The notes: generated by a model not told the origin, from the sequence alone. A DNA stretch of 64,000 nucleotides from Erwinia pyrifoliae DSM 12163 (GCF_000026985.1 NC_017390.1:1516701-1580700), one strand, 5' to 3'. Positions 21,196 through 31,733 are shown, counted from the first letter of the stretch. Program-made: numbers and translations.

Positions 21196-21210
21196 GCTGA
21201 AACGATTCAA
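21196..21210 (+). promoter_or_regulatory. Cra (FruR) operator 2
   Basis: GCTGAAACGATTCAA differs from the Cra consensus by one base and sits just upstream of the fruB ribosome site. Together with operator 1 it predicts repression by Cra, relieved by fructose 1-phosphate. Confidence 0.85.
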
Positions 21211-21230
21211 ATTCAGCAACGGGGAGAACT

Positions 21231-22364
21231 ATGTTCCAGCTAGAACTCAATGCCATCAAGCCCGGAGCACGGGCTGGCGACAAACAGGATGCGATTCGCC
21301 AGGTTGCTGCGGCGTTAACCGCCGCCGGAAACGTCGGCGCAGGCTACGTTGACGGTATGCTGGCGCGTGAGCAGCAAACCTCTACCTACCTGGGTAATGG
21401 TATTGCCATCCCGCACGGTACAACCGATACCCGCGATCTGGTGCTGAAAACCGGTGTACAGGTGTTCCAGTTCCCGCAGGGGATTGCCTGGGGCGAAGAC
21501 CAGACGGCGTATGTGGCGATCGGCATTGCAGCGAAATCGGATGAGCACCTGGCGCTGTTACGTCAGTTAACCCATGTGTTAAGCGATGACAGCGTGGCGG
21601 AACAGCTTAAAACTACCGATTCAGCTGAAACCTTGCGCAGTATCCTGATGGGAGAAAAGCTGGCCGCTGAATTTAAATTTGATACCTCGCTGATTGCGAC
21701 CGACGTGGCCGCCAGCGATCTGATGACGCTGCAGGCGCTTAACGCCGGACGTTTACAACAGGCTGGTGCAGTAGATGCCTCCTTCGTCACGGGCGTCATT
21801 TCGACTAAACCACTCCATCTCGGCCAGGGCATCTGGCTAAGCGACTGCGCTGATGGCAACCTGACCAGCGCCGTCGCGGTCAGCCGTGCGGCTAAACCCG
21901 TCGATATACAGGGTGAAGCGGCAGCGCTGCTGATCACCGTTTCCGTTGCCGACGACCAGCCAATGACCGTGCTGAACTACTTAAGCGACCTGGTGATTAA
22001 ACAGCAGGCCGACCGCCTGTTGCGTGCAGATGCCGCCGGCATTCTGGCCTTACTCACCAGCGAAGTGTCCGTGCAGGCTGATTCGGTGACCGAAGAGTTT
22101 ACCATCCGCAACGAGCACGGCCTGCATGCCCGTCCGGGCACCGCGTTGGTCAGCGTTATCAAGCAGTTTAACTGCGAGGTCAGCGTGATAAACCTTGACG
22201 GCAGCGGCAAACCGGCCAACGGCCGCAGCCTGATGAAAGTCGTGGCGCTGGGCGTGAAAAAAGGCCATCGGCTACGCTTTACCGCCAGCGGTGAAGATGC
22301 GCGCCGCGCGCTGGATGCGGTCGGTGAAGCCATCGCCGCAGGCCTGGGCGAGGGGGCAGCATGA
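21231..22364 (+). CDS. fruB: Fructose PTS diphosphoryl transfer protein (IIA-HPr)
   Basis: A 377-residue fusion. Residues 1-150 form the fructose-type IIA domain, with the phosphorylated histidine in [14 protein letters not shown] central linker domain follows, then a C-terminal HPr-like FPr domain with active His in [14 protein letters not shown]. It passes phosphate from enzyme I to FruA during fructose uptake. E. coli FruB is 376 residues. Its stop overlaps the fruK start (ATGA), so translation is coupled. Confidence 0.96.
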   Translation: MFQLELNAIKPGARAGDKQDAIRQVAAALTAAGNVGAGYVDGMLAREQQTSTYLGNGIAIPHGTTDTRDLVLKTGVQVFQFPQGIAWGEDQTAYVAIGIAAKSDEHLALLRQLTHVLSDDSVAEQLKTTDSAETLRSILMGEKLAAEFKFDTSLIATDVAASDLMTLQALNAGRLQQAGAVDASFVTGVISTKPLHLGQGIWLSDCADGNLTSAVAVSRAAKPVDIQGEAAALLITVSVADDQPMTVLNYLSDLVIKQQADRLLRADAAGILALLTSEVSVQADSVTEEFTIRNEHGLHARPGTALVSVIKQFNCEVSVINLDGSGKPANGRSLMKVVALGVKKGHRLRFTASGEDARRALDAVGEAIAAGLGEGAA

Positions 22365-23302
22365 GCAGACGCGTAGCCACCATCACCCTTAATCCTGCCT
22401 ATGATCTGGTCGGATATATCCCGGAAATTGAGCGCGGCGAAGTCAACCTGGTGAAAACCACCGGGCTGCACGCGGCAGGAAAGGGGATTAACGTTGCCAA
22501 AGTGCTGAAAGACCTGGGGATTGACGTTACGGTCGGCGGCTTCCTCGGGAAAGAAAATCAGGACGGCTTCCAGCTGCTGTTTAGCGAACTGGGCATCGCT
22601 AACCGTTTTCAGGTGGTGGAAGGGCGAACCCGGATCAACGTCAAACTGACGGAAAAAGAGGGCGACGTGACCGACCTGAACTTTTCCGGTTTTGAGGTGA
22701 CGGCGCAGGACTGGGAACGTTTTACCACCGATTCACTGACCTGGCTTGGCCAGTTCGACATGGTCTGCGTCAGCGGCAGCCTGCCGGCCGGGGTCGATGC
22801 GGAGGCATTCACCGCGTGGATGACCCAGCTACGCAGCCACTGCCCGTGTATCATTTTCGACAGCAGCCGCGAGGCGCTGGTTGCCGGGCTGAAAGCCGCT
22901 CCCTGGCTGGTAAAACCAAACCGCCGCGAACTTGAAATTTGGGCCGGGCGTAAATTACCGACCTTACAGGATGTGATCGCCGCCGCCCATGCGCTGCGCG
23001 AACAGGGTATTGCGCATGTGGTTATTTCGCTGGGTGCCGAAGGGGCGCTGTGGGTCAATGCCTCTGGCGAATGGTTAGCCAAGCCACCAGCTTGCGAAGT
23101 GGTGAGCACCGTAGGAGCAGGCGATTCGATGGTCGGCGGGCTGATTTACGGACTGCTGATGCGTGAATCCAGCGAGCACACGCTGCGCCTGGCGACCGCC
23201 GTGGCGGCGCTTGCCGTCAGCCAGAGCAATGTCGGCGTCACCGATCGTACGCAGCTGGCCGCGATGATGGCGCGTGTCGACTTACAACCTATTAACCACT
23301 GA
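22361..23302 (+). CDS. fruK: 1-phosphofructokinase
   Basis: A 313-residue PfkB-family sugar kinase beginning with [16 protein letters not shown] and carrying the C-terminal signature [14 protein letters not shown], whose Asp is the catalytic base. It phosphorylates fructose 1-phosphate, the product of FruA uptake, to fructose 1,6-bisphosphate. Length matches E. coli FruK (312). It lies between fruB and fruA with a 16-base gap to fruA. Confidence 0.96.
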   Translation: MSRRVATITLNPAYDLVGYIPEIERGEVNLVKTTGLHAAGKGINVAKVLKDLGIDVTVGGFLGKENQDGFQLLFSELGIANRFQVVEGRTRINVKLTEKEGDVTDLNFSGFEVTAQDWERFTTDSLTWLGQFDMVCVSGSLPAGVDAEAFTAWMTQLRSHCPCIIFDSSREALVAGLKAAPWLVKPNRRELEIWAGRKLPTLQDVIAAAHALREQGIAHVVISLGAEGALWVNASGEWLAKPPACEVVSTVGAGDSMVGGLIYGLLMRESSEHTLRLATAVAALAVSQSNVGVTDRTQLAAMMARVDLQPINH

Positions 23303-23318
23303 CAGCAGGAGACACATA

Positions 23319-25007
23319 ATGAAAACGCTGCTGATAATTGATTCTTCACTGGGACTGGCCGCAGGTTATCTGGCCAAAAAAATCACCAGCGCGGCAGCAG
23401 CCAGCGCCGGGATCGCGCTGACTGATAATCCGGCAGAAGCCGACCGTGCGATCGTTGCAGGTAAAAACATACCGGCAGACAGCGCGCTCAATGGCAAAGC
23501 CATCTATCTGGCGGACATCGAGCGGCTGATACATCAACCGGCGCAGGTGCTGGCACAAGTGCAAACGGATGCCCAGCCCTACAGTGCACCCACGGCCACG
23601 GCGGCAGCTCCCGTGGCTGCAGGCAACGGGCCAAAACGTGTGTTGGCGGTGACCGCTTGCCCAACCGGCGTGGCGCACACCTTTATGGCGGCAGAAGCGA
23701 TTGATACCGAAGCGAAAAAGCGCGGCTGGTGGGTCAAGGTTGAAACCCGTGGTTCAGTGGGTGCAGGCAATGTCATCACCGCTGAAGAAGTGGCGGCGGC
23801 CGACCTGGTGATCGTCGCGGCGGATATCGAAGTGGATCTGGCGAAATTCGCCGGTAAACCGATGTACCGCACCTCAACCGGCCTGGCGCTGAAGAAAACC
23901 GTGCAGGAGCTGGACAAAGCGGTAGCGGAAGCCAGACCTTACCAGGTGCAGGGGGGCTGTCAGAGTGCTCAGCCAGAAAAGAAAGAGAAGGCCGGTGCTT
24001 ATCGTCACCTGTTGACCGGCGTCTCCTATATGCTGCCGATGGTGGTTGCGGGGGGGCTGATCACCGCCCTGTCATTCGCTTTCGGTATCACCGCGTTTAA
24101 AGAACCGGGTACGTTGGCAGCCGCGCTGATGCAGATTGGCGGTAACACCGCCCTGGCACTCATGGTGCCGGTGCTGGCGGGCTTTATTGCCTTCTCAATT
24201 GCTGACCGTCCTGGCCTGGCACCGGGCCTGGTAGGCGGAATGCTGGCCACCACGATTAATGCCGGTTTCCTCGGCGGGATCATTGCCGGTTTCATTGCCG
24301 GTTATGCCGCGAAGTTCCTCAGTTCGAAACTGAAGCTGCCAACCAGTATGGAAGCGCTCAAGCCGATATTAATTATCCCGCTGGTGTCCAGCCTGGTCAC
24401 GGGTTTGCTGATGATCTACGTGGTCGGTAAACCGGTTGCCGGTATCATGTCTGGCCTGACTGGCTGGCTTGCCAATATGGGCACCGCCAACGCCGTGGTG
24501 CTGGGGGCTATCCTCGGTGGCATGATGTGCCTTGACATGGGTGGCCCGTTGAACAAAGTGGCGTACGCTTTCGGTGTGGGGCTGCTCAGTTCGCAAACCT
24601 ATGCGCCAATGGCGGCGATCATGGCTGCTGGTATGGTGCCACCGCTGGCGATGGGCGTGGCAACGCTGGTTGTGCGTAGCAAGTTCAGCAAAAGTCAGCA
24701 GGAAGGAGGCAAGGCGGCATTGGTACTGGGGATGTGCTTTATCTCTGAAGGTGCCATTCCGTTTGCCGCCCGTGACCCGATGCGCGTACTGCCCTGCTGT
24801 GTTATCGGTGGCGCGGTGACCGGGGCGATCTCCATGACTATCGGCGCCAGGCTGATGGCACCACACGGCGGCCTGTTCGTGCTGCTGATCCCTGGCGCCA
24901 TCACGCCAGTGGTGGGTTATCTGCTGGCTATTGTCGCCGGTACGCTGGTGGCTGGCCTGTCTTACGCGCTGCTGAAACGCCCGGAAACCGAGCTGGCTCA
25001 GGCCTGA
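23319..25007 (+). CDS. fruA: Fructose PTS enzyme IIBC
   Basis: A 562-residue protein with a degenerate IIB' domain (residues 1-100), an active IIB domain whose phosphorylated cysteine is in VTACPTGVAHTFMAAEA, and a C-terminal IIC membrane domain with many hydrophobic segments (for example LVGGMLATTINAGFLGGI). It imports fructose as fructose 1-phosphate. The start at 23319 follows CAGGAG; the longer frame from 23274 overlaps fruK. E. coli FruA is 563 residues. Confidence 0.96.
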   Translation: MKTLLIIDSSLGLAAGYLAKKITSAAAASAGIALTDNPAEADRAIVAGKNIPADSALNGKAIYLADIERLIHQPAQVLAQVQTDAQPYSAPTATAAAPVAAGNGPKRVLAVTACPTGVAHTFMAAEAIDTEAKKRGWWVKVETRGSVGAGNVITAEEVAAADLVIVAADIEVDLAKFAGKPMYRTSTGLALKKTVQELDKAVAEARPYQVQGGCQSAQPEKKEKAGAYRHLLTGVSYMLPMVVAGGLITALSFAFGITAFKEPGTLAAALMQIGGNTALALMVPVLAGFIAFSIADRPGLAPGLVGGMLATTINAGFLGGIIAGFIAGYAAKFLSSKLKLPTSMEALKPILIIPLVSSLVTGLLMIYVVGKPVAGIMSGLTGWLANMGTANAVVLGAILGGMMCLDMGGPLNKVAYAFGVGLLSSQTYAPMAAIMAAGMVPPLAMGVATLVVRSKFSKSQQEGGKAALVLGMCFISEGAIPFAARDPMRVLPCCVIGGAVTGAISMTIGARLMAPHGGLFVLLIPGAITPVVGYLLAIVAGTLVAGLSYALLKRPETELAQA

Positions 25008-25065
25008 TTGCTGCATAAAAAGGGTTGGCCGTATAGCACACCCTTGATACAGGCTTCAGCCTGAT

Positions 25066-25094
25066 AATGACGGAGCGTTATACGCTCCGTCATT
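25066..25094. terminator. Shared hairpin between fruA and nfo
   Basis: A perfect 13-bp stem AATGACGGAGCGT / ACGCTCCGTCATT with loop TAT lies between the convergent fruA and nfo. The T tract is weak on both sides, but placement and stem strength suggest a bidirectional terminator. Confidence 0.7.
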
Positions 25095-25096
25095 TG

Positions 25097-25939
25097 TTAT
25101 TTCTGTTCTGACTTCAACCAGGCAATTTCATCTTTCCAGATATCCGGATTGACCGTTTCCAGAATCATTGGAATACCATCAAAGCGCTTATCCTTCATCA
25201 GCCAGCTGAATACCGTCTTACCGATATTGCCCTCGCCCAGACTGTGGTGACGGTCGACCCGGCTGTTAAACTCACTTTTAGCGTCGTTAAGATGCATACC
25301 GCGCAGATACTGGAAACCCACGATGCGATCGAACTCGGCAAAGGTGTTGATACAGGCTTCTTCGTTGCGCAGGTCGTAACCGCCGGCAAAAGCATGGCAG
25401 GTATCAATACACACGCCAACGCGCGATTTATCTTCCACGCCGTCAATAATCGCCGCCAGATGCTCGAAGCGAAACCCCAGGTTACTGCCCTGACCGGCGG
25501 TATTTTCGATCACTGCGGTCACGCCAGCGGTTTTATCCAGCACGATATTGATCGACTCGGCGATGCGCTTCAGGCACTCATCTTGCGTAATCTGCTGCAA
25601 ATGGCTGCCGGGATGGAAGTTAAGCAGCGTCAGGCCCAGCTGCTGGCAGCGGGTTACTTCATCAAGAAAGGCGTCGCGTGATTTCTCCAGCGCTTCCGCC
25701 GTCGGATGCCCCAGATTAATCAGATAGCTGTCGTGGGGCAGGATCTGCGCCGGGGTATAGTGGTGTTTTTCACAGGCGCGGCGAAAGGCGGAAATCACTT
25801 CATCAGTGAGCGGAGCCGCGCGCCACTGGCGCTGGTTTTTGGTAAAAAGGGCGAAAGCCGTGGCTTCCAACTCCGCAGCGCGTTCTACCGCCCTATCCAC
25901 GCCGCCCGCTGCGCTGACGTGTGCGCCAATATATTTCAT
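25097..25939 (-). CDS. nfo: Endonuclease IV
   Basis: A 280-residue AP endonuclease of the xylose-isomerase-like fold beginning [20 protein letters not shown]. The family metal-binding signatures are present: [23 protein letters not shown] and [11 protein letters not shown]. It cleaves at abasic sites and removes 3'-blocking groups in base excision repair, with a trinuclear zinc centre. E. coli Nfo is 285 residues; this one is slightly shorter at the C-terminus. Expression in E. coli is under SoxRS control; I did not find a clear soxbox. Confidence 0.96.
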   Translation of the reverse strand: MKYIGAHVSAAGGVDRAVERAAELEATAFALFTKNQRQWRAAPLTDEVISAFRRACEKHHYTPAQILPHDSYLINLGHPTAEALEKSRDAFLDEVTRCQQLGLTLLNFHPGSHLQQITQDECLKRIAESINIVLDKTAGVTAVIENTAGQGSNLGFRFEHLAAIIDGVEDKSRVGVCIDTCHAFAGGYDLRNEEACINTFAEFDRIVGFQYLRGMHLNDAKSEFNSRVDRHHSLGEGNIGKTVFSWLMKDKRFDGIPMILETVNPDIWKDEIAWLKSEQK

Positions 25940-26004
25940 GCCGTTCTCCTGTTAATGACCTGCTTAATGGCAGGCAGGCCATGATAACCGGAAAAAGAGC
26001 GAAA

Positions 26005-27057
26005 TTATGCCATCAAATGCCGCACCAGCAGATTGATTGCACCGCCGCCGCCCATCAGCCAGATAAACAGCACCAGTCCCAGCAGCAGCGGTTTGAAACC
26101 GGCACGTTTCAGCGCGGCGATGCGGGTGGTTAGCCCCAGCGCGGCCATCGCGGTGGCCAACAGCAAATTATCCAGCTGATTAATGTACGCTATCCAGTGC
26201 GCTGGCAGCAGATGCAATGAGTTAAACAGCGTGACGGCGATAAACAGCAGGGCAAACCACGGGAAGGCAATCGGGCCGCTGTGGCCGGGGCCGTCGCTGC
26301 GCTGTACCCGGGCGGCCAGCAGCAGCAGGAAGGGGGCAAGCAGCATCACGCGCAGCAGTTTGGCTATCACCGCAGAGTTTTCAGTTTCGGCGCCAACCGC
26401 GTGCCCGGCGGCGACCACCTGTGCCACCTCATGCATCGTGGAGCCGATATACACACCATATTCACTGGCGCTCACCAGCGGTAACAGGTGGCTGACCAGC
26501 GGCCACATCAGCGGATAGATAAATATCGCCAGCGTGCCGAAAATCACCACGGTAGCAATCGCCACGGCGACTTTGGCCGTATCGGCTTTGATCAGCGGTT
26601 CGGTGGCAAGAATGGCGGCAGCGCCACAGATGCTGCTGCCGGCACCAATCAGCCAGCTGGTATCGCGGTCGAGTCCCAGCAGGCGCTGGCCTAGCCAGCA
26701 GGCGAGAAGGAAGGTCGAGCCGAGCGTCAGCACATCGATAATCACGCCGCTTATCCCAACATCGGTAAGCTGTTGTAGCGTCAGACGGAAGCCATACAGC
26801 ACGATACCGGCGCGTAACAGCTGCTGTTTCGCCAGCTGCGTACCGCTGTCACAGTGCGACGCAAGGCGTGAATAAAAAGTGTTACCCACGATAATGCCGC
26901 CGATAATCGCCAGCGTTAACGATCCCACCCCCAGTGCGGCTACGTGCGGCAAATGACCCAGTGAGGTGGCCAGTACGGCGATGGTCACAGCCAGCAGCAG
27001 GCCGGGTATATGGCGGGCGGGATTTTGCGCGGGTGGGTTGGTGGTCAGTACGCTCAT
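26005..27057 (-). CDS. yeiH: YeiH family putative sulfate/sulfite exporter
   Basis: A 350-residue membrane protein with about ten hydrophobic segments and family motifs such as LLRAGIVLYGFRLTLQQL, IGAGSSICGAAAILA and STMHEVAQVVAAG. It belongs to the YeiH/UPF0324 family, thought to export sulfate or sulfite. It is divergent from the LysR regulator gene yeiE, as in E. coli, which suggests YeiE controls it. The transport substrate is not proven from sequence. Confidence 0.93.
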   Translation of the reverse strand: MSVLTTNPPAQNPARHIPGLLLAVTIAVLATSLGHLPHVAALGVGSLTLAIIGGIIVGNTFYSRLASHCDSGTQLAKQQLLRAGIVLYGFRLTLQQLTDVGISGVIIDVLTLGSTFLLACWLGQRLLGLDRDTSWLIGAGSSICGAAAILATEPLIKADTAKVAVAIATVVIFGTLAIFIYPLMWPLVSHLLPLVSASEYGVYIGSTMHEVAQVVAAGHAVGAETENSAVIAKLLRVMLLAPFLLLLAARVQRSDGPGHSGPIAFPWFALLFIAVTLFNSLHLLPAHWIAYINQLDNLLLATAMAALGLTTRIAALKRAGFKPLLLGLVLFIWLMGGGGAINLLVRHLMA

Positions 27058-27218
27058 GATGCTTCTCCGGTGGCAATACCTTCATCATGAGCGCTGCTGG
27101 CTTAAAAGAGAAATTGATTATATATTTATAACCAACCACTATAAGCGATAAAGCGGCGTCCGCAGCGTCATCCAGCCTGGCTGATGCTGTGCAGCGGCAG
27201 ACGATGAAAGGACAGGAA

Positions 27219-28094
27219 ATGCACATTACTTTGCGCCAGCTGGAAGTATTTAGCGTAGTGCTGAAAAATAGCTCCACTACTCAGGCGTCACAGGTGCTGG
27301 CGCTGTCGCAGTCGGCGGTCAGCGCGGCGCTGGCGGATCTGGAAGGGCAGCTCGGCGTGCTGCTGTTTGACCGGATAGGCAAACGACTGGTGATTAATGA
27401 GCACGGTCGTTTGCTCTACCCACGCGTGGTGGCGCTGTTGGAGCAGGCGCTGGAAATCGAGCAGTTGTTTCGTGAAGACAACGGCGCGGTTCGTCTCTCG
27501 GCCAGCAGCACTATTGGCAACTATCTGCTGCCGGGCATGATTGCCCGCTATCGCCGCGATTATCCCCATCTGCCGCTGGAACTGAACGTGGGTAACAGTC
27601 AGGAGGTGATCGCCGCCGTTGCCGATTTCCGCGTCGATATCGGTCTGATTGAGGGGCCTTGTCACAGGCCGGAGCTGGTCAGCGAACCCTGGCTGGAAGA
27701 TGAACTGGTGGTCTTTGCCGCGCCGGGCGCAGACATTCTCAGCCGCCCGGTATCGCTACAAAGCCTGGCCGTTGCGCCGTGGATCCTGCGTGAACAAGGC
27801 TCCGGCACGCGCGAAATCGTTGATTATCTGCTGCTGTCGCATCTGCCGCAGTTTACGCTGGCGCTGGAGTTAGGGAATTCCGAGGCGATCAAGAATGCGG
27901 TACGCCACGGGATGGGCATCAGCTGCCTGTCGCGCCGCGCGATTGCCGAACAGCTGGAGCTGGGGACGCTGGTTGAAGTGGCTATCCCGTTGCCCGAACT
28001 GAAACGCACGCTGTACCGCATTCATCATCGTCAGAAACATATTTCCAAAGCTCTCAGTCGCTTTCTTAGCTATTGTACGGAAGAGGCAGATTAA
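27219..28094 (+). CDS. yeiE: LysR-type regulator YeiE
   Basis: A 291-residue LysR protein with an N-terminal winged HTH ([41 protein letters not shown]) and a C-terminal effector-binding domain ([17 protein letters not shown] end). The start at 27219 follows AAGGACAGG; an in-frame ATG at 27189 has no such site. It is divergent from yeiH with 161 bases between, the usual arrangement for a LysR regulator and its target. YeiE homologues have been linked to sulfite tolerance and motility. Confidence 0.92.
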   Translation: MHITLRQLEVFSVVLKNSSTTQASQVLALSQSAVSAALADLEGQLGVLLFDRIGKRLVINEHGRLLYPRVVALLEQALEIEQLFREDNGAVRLSASSTIGNYLLPGMIARYRRDYPHLPLELNVGNSQEVIAAVADFRVDIGLIEGPCHRPELVSEPWLEDELVVFAAPGADILSRPVSLQSLAVAPWILREQGSGTREIVDYLLLSHLPQFTLALELGNSEAIKNAVRHGMGISCLSRRAIAEQLELGTLVEVAIPLPELKRTLYRIHHRQKHISKALSRFLSYCTEEAD

Positions 28095-28260
28095 GTACGC
28101 ATTACGCCGATGTTGCGCTCATTTCTCACATCGGGCGCACGGCTCTTCTAATAATCTGTAGCGGATCATGAAGCAAACTTATAAAACGGTGTTAGCGCTA
28201 TACCACCGGCAGCAGGTTGCTATAATCGCGCCTCATTTTGCTAGAGCGCAGCGTTAAAAC

Positions 28261-29727
28261 ATGGATCATGACCTAAAAACAACACAACAGTCTGGCTTAA
28301 GGCGCGAGCTGAAAGCTCGGCATTTAACGATGATCGCCATTGGCGGTTCGATTGGTACCGGTCTTTTTGTCGCCTCTGGCGCAACCATTTCCCAGGCAGG
28401 GCCGGGCGGAGCGCTGCTGTCGTACGCGCTGATCGGCCTGATGGTCTACTTCCTGATGACCAGCCTTGGCGAGCTGGCGGCATTTATGCCGGTCTCCGGC
28501 TCTTTCTCCACCTACGGTGCCAAATATGTTGAAGAGGGCTTTGGCTTCGCGCTGGGCTGGAACTACTGGTACAACTGGGCGGTGACCATCGCCGTCGATC
28601 TGGTGGCATCGCAGCTGGTGATGACCTGGTGGTTCCCGGACACCCCAGGCTGGATCTGGAGCGCCCTGTTCCTCAGCCTGATTTTCCTGCTCAACTACAT
28701 CTCGGTAAAAGGTTTTGGTGAAGCCGAGTACTGGTTCTCACTGATAAAAGTGACTACGGTTATCGTATTTATCGTTGTTGGCGTAATGATGATCGTCGGC
28801 ATCCTGCGCGGCGCGGAAAGCGCCGGCTGGCAAAACTGGCAGACAGGCGATGCGCCGTTCTCCGGCGGTTTTTCCGCCATGATCGGCGTGGCGATGATCG
28901 TCGGCTTCTCGTTTCAGGGCACGGAACTGATTGGTATCGCAGCCGGTGAATCTAAAGATCCGGCGAAAAATATTCCGCGTGCGGTACGTCGGGTATTCTG
29001 GCGCATTTTGCTGTTCTACGTCTTCGCCATCCTGGTGATCAGCCTGATCATTCCCTATACCGATCCCAGCCTGCTGCGCACCGACATCAAAGACATCAGC
29101 ATCAGCCCGTTTACCCTGGTGTTCCAGCATGCCGGCCTGCTGTCAGCGGCGGCGGTGATGAACGCGGTTATCCTGACGGCGGTGCTGTCGGCGGGCAACT
29201 CGGGGATGTACGCCTCCACGCGTATGCTTTATACCCTGGCCTCTGAGGGCAATGCCCCGCGAATTTTCGCCAGGCTGTCTAAAGGCGGCGTGCCGCGTAA
29301 CGCGCTGTACGCCACCACCGTGGTCGCGGGTCTGTGCTTCCTGACCTCGATGTTTGGTAACCAGACCGTTTACCTGTGGTTGCTAAACACCTCGGGTATG
29401 ACCGGGTTTATTGCCTGGCTGGGCATTGCCATCAGCCATTACCGTTTCCGTAAAGGTTATATGGCGCAGGGGCGCTGTCTGGCTGAACTGCCTTATCGTT
29501 CCGGTTTCTTCCCGCTGGGGCCTGTCTTCGCCTTTGTGCTCTGCCTGATGATTACCCTCGGACAGAACTATCATGCGTTCCTTGCCGATCGTATTGACTG
29601 GTACGGCGTTGTAGCAACCTACATCGGTATTCCGCTGTTCCTGCTGATTTGGCTGGGCTTCAGACTGACGCGCAAAAGCCGTTTCGTGAAATACAGCGAG
29701 ATGGAGTTCCCGACGTCGAACCTGTAG
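28261..29727 (+). CDS. lysP: Lysine-specific permease LysP
   Basis: A 488-residue amino acid permease with twelve membrane segments. It is nearly collinear with E. coli LysP (489 residues), including GLRRELKARHLTMIAIGG, FSFQGTELIGIAAGES and NTSGMTGFIAWLGIAISHYR. LysP imports lysine with protons and, in E. coli, also regulates the acid sensor CadC. TATAAT lies at 28221-28226 as a likely -10 box. A strong terminator follows. Confidence 0.95.
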   Translation: MDHDLKTTQQSGLRRELKARHLTMIAIGGSIGTGLFVASGATISQAGPGGALLSYALIGLMVYFLMTSLGELAAFMPVSGSFSTYGAKYVEEGFGFALGWNYWYNWAVTIAVDLVASQLVMTWWFPDTPGWIWSALFLSLIFLLNYISVKGFGEAEYWFSLIKVTTVIVFIVVGVMMIVGILRGAESAGWQNWQTGDAPFSGGFSAMIGVAMIVGFSFQGTELIGIAAGESKDPAKNIPRAVRRVFWRILLFYVFAILVISLIIPYTDPSLLRTDIKDISISPFTLVFQHAGLLSAAAVMNAVILTAVLSAGNSGMYASTRMLYTLASEGNAPRIFARLSKGGVPRNALYATTVVAGLCFLTSMFGNQTVYLWLLNTSGMTGFIAWLGIAISHYRFRKGYMAQGRCLAELPYRSGFFPLGPVFAFVLCLMITLGQNYHAFLADRIDWYGVVATYIGIPLFLLIWLGFRLTRKSRFVKYSEMEFPTSNL

Positions 29728-29749
29728 CAGGTTTACCGTTATCAGTGAA

Positions 29750-29774
29750 GGCGCGGATCCCGCGCCTTTTTTTT
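29750..29774 (+). terminator. Intrinsic terminator of lysP
   Basis: Stem GGCGCGG / CCGCGCC with loop ATC followed by eight T, 22 bases beyond the lysP stop. Confidence 0.92.
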
Positions 29775-29803
29775 GCTGCATGATTCAATATGACAAATTA
29801 TGT

Positions 29804-29823
29804 TGATAAGTATTATCATTTGC
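29804..29823. promoter_or_regulatory. Putative Fur box
   Basis: TGATAAGTATTATCATTTGC contains the inverted halves TGATAA and TTATCA and agrees with the 19-base Fur consensus at about 14 positions. It lies some 45 bases upstream of the ABC permease start, so iron repression is likely. Confidence 0.7.
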
Positions 29824-29865
29824 CCTCTTTTAATCGGTATTCACCAGGCTGAACAGGTATTGATA

Positions 29866-30948
29866 ATGAGTTTAACTGACCAGGTTGTGCAGCAGTCAGA
29901 CAATGTACCGCCGCAGGGCGTGATGAGGCGCTATCATCAGTTACTGCGTCACCGGGTGCTGATTATGGGCGTGCTTGTCGTGGCGATTGTCGCTTCGCTG
30001 ATGCTCGACTTTACCCTCGGCCCCTCCGGGCTGTCCTTGCCTGTGCTGTGGCAGACGCTGCTGTCGCCAGAAACGGTGGATGCCGGTACGCGGGTGATCG
30101 TCTGGGATATTCGTCTGCCGTATGCGCTGATGGCGGTGGTGGTCGGGCTGGGACTCGGCCTCGCCGGGGCAGAAATGCAAACCATCCTCAATAACCCGCT
30201 GGCCAGTCCTTTTACCCTCGGCGTTTCTTCCGCTGCGGCTTTCGGCGCGGCGCTGGCGATTGTGCTCGGCATGGGTATTCCGGGTATTCCCGAACAGTGG
30301 TTTATTTCGGCTAACGCTTTCGTGTTTGCGCTGCTGGCCGCGCTGATGCTGGATGCGGTCACGCGCTGGACTCAGGTGTCTACCTCCGGCGTGGTGCTGT
30401 TTGGTATTGCGCTGGTATTTACCTTTAACGCGCTGGTTTCGGTGATGCAGTTTATCGCCAACGAAGACACCTTGCAGGGGCTGGTTTTCTGGACCATGGG
30501 TAGCCTGGCGCGGGCATCATGGGAAAAACTGGCGGTGCTGTGCGGCGCACTGTTGCTGCTGCTGCCGTTTTCAATGATCGGCGCCTGGAAGCTGACCGCG
30601 CTGCGGCTGGGGGAAGATCGCGCCGTCAGTTTTGGCATTGACGTGCGCCGTCTGCGGCTGGTGACGCTGCTGCGTATCAGTATTATCTCTGCTCTGGCGG
30701 TGGCGTTTGTCGGGCCGATTGGCTTTATCGGCCTGGTTGCGCCGCATATCGCGCGCATGATATTTGGTGAAGATCACCGCTTTTATCTTCCGGCCAGCGC
30801 GCTGACCGGGGCGCTGGTGCTGTCTGTGGCTTCGGTGGTATCAAAAAATCTGATCCCCGGCGTGATCATTCCGGTCGGCATTGTCACCTCGCTGGTCGGC
30901 GTGCCGTTCTTTCTCAGCATTATTCTGCGCCATCGGGGGATCGTCTGA
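29866..30948 (+). CDS. FecCD-type iron-siderophore ABC permease
   Basis: A 360-residue permease of the FecCD/BtuC family with about nine hydrophobic segments. Family hallmarks are RLPYALMAVVVGLGLGLAGA, NNPLASPFTLGVSS and GFIGLVAPHIARMIFGEDHR. The start at 29866 gives a normal cytoplasmic N-terminus; the longer frame from 29800 runs through the Fur box. It overlaps the following ATPase gene by one base. The Fur box upstream supports an iron-chelate substrate. No periplasmic binding-protein gene is adjacent, which is unusual for this family. Confidence 0.85.
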   Translation: MSLTDQVVQQSDNVPPQGVMRRYHQLLRHRVLIMGVLVVAIVASLMLDFTLGPSGLSLPVLWQTLLSPETVDAGTRVIVWDIRLPYALMAVVVGLGLGLAGAEMQTILNNPLASPFTLGVSSAAAFGAALAIVLGMGIPGIPEQWFISANAFVFALLAALMLDAVTRWTQVSTSGVVLFGIALVFTFNALVSVMQFIANEDTLQGLVFWTMGSLARASWEKLAVLCGALLLLLPFSMIGAWKLTALRLGEDRAVSFGIDVRRLRLVTLLRISIISALAVAFVGPIGFIGLVAPHIARMIFGEDHRFYLPASALTGALVLSVASVVSKNLIPGVIIPVGIVTSLVGVPFFLSIILRHRGIV

Positions 30949-31730
30949 TGCAGGGGTTGAAAATCAGCGGCTTCAGTGCCGGATATGCAAAACGTCAGGT
31001 GATCGGCAACCTGAACGTGGAGCTGCTGCCCCGTGGCAAAATTACCGTACTGCTGGGGCCGAACGGCTGCGGCAAGTCGACGCTGCTACGTTCTCTGGCC
31101 GGGCTGAACCGTGCGCAGGGGCAGCTGTGGCTGAACGGCGAAGAGCTGACGGCGCTGCCGTTTGCCCGTCGCGCTTCACGCGTGGTGTATCTGCCGCAGT
31201 CATTGCCGGCCGGGGTGCATCTGCATGTGCTGGAGTCGATTATCGTGGCGCAGAGGGCCAGCGGCGGGCGCAGCAGCGCCGCCAGTGAAGCCGAAGTGAT
31301 GACGCTGCTGGAACAGCTCGGTATTGCGCACCTGGCGCTCAGCTATCTCGACCAGCTCTCGGGTGGACAGAAACAGCTGGTCGGGCTGGCGCAGTCGCTG
31401 ATCCGTCGCCCGGAACTGCTGCTGCTCGATGAACCGTTAAGCGCGCTCGATTTGAACTATCAGTTTCACGTCATGGATTTAGTGCGGCGCGAAACGCGTC
31501 TGCGCCATATCGTTACCGTGGTGGTGGTGCACGACATCAATATCGCGCTGCGCCACGCAGAGCATGTGCTGATGTTGCAAAACGGTGAGCTAATCGCGCA
31601 CGGGCAGCCGGAAGAGGTGATTACGCCGCAAAGTCTGGCGCGGGTTTATGGTGTACAGGGGCGCATTGAGCGCTGTTCGCAGGGCACGCCGCAGGTGCTG
31701 GTTGACGGGCTGGTGCAGCAACTCGCCTGA
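30948..31730 (+). CDS. Iron-siderophore-type ABC transporter ATPase
   Basis: A 260-residue ABC ATPase with Walker A GPNGCGKST near residue 38, Q-loop YLPQSL, signature LSGGQKQL, Walker B LLLLDEPLSALD and switch VVVHDIN. It is of the FepC/BtuD subfamily that pairs with FecCD permeases, and it overlaps the permease gene by one base. The pair forms a transporter core whose binding protein must be encoded elsewhere. A terminator follows. Confidence 0.87.
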   Translation: MQGLKISGFSAGYAKRQVIGNLNVELLPRGKITVLLGPNGCGKSTLLRSLAGLNRAQGQLWLNGEELTALPFARRASRVVYLPQSLPAGVHLHVLESIIVAQRASGGRSSAASEAEVMTLLEQLGIAHLALSYLDQLSGGQKQLVGLAQSLIRRPELLLLDEPLSALDLNYQFHVMDLVRRETRLRHIVTVVVVHDINIALRHAEHVLMLQNGELIAHGQPEEVITPQSLARVYGVQGRIERCSQGTPQVLVDGLVQQLA

Positions 31731-31733
31731 CAA

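Larger units (their letters stand above)
20907..21230. promoter_or_regulatory. fruBKA control region
   Basis: This 324-base gap carries the promoter of the fructose operon and two Cra operators listed separately. The distal part beyond yeiW shows no gene. GGGGAG lies seven bases before the fruB ATG as its ribosome binding site. Confidence 0.7.
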
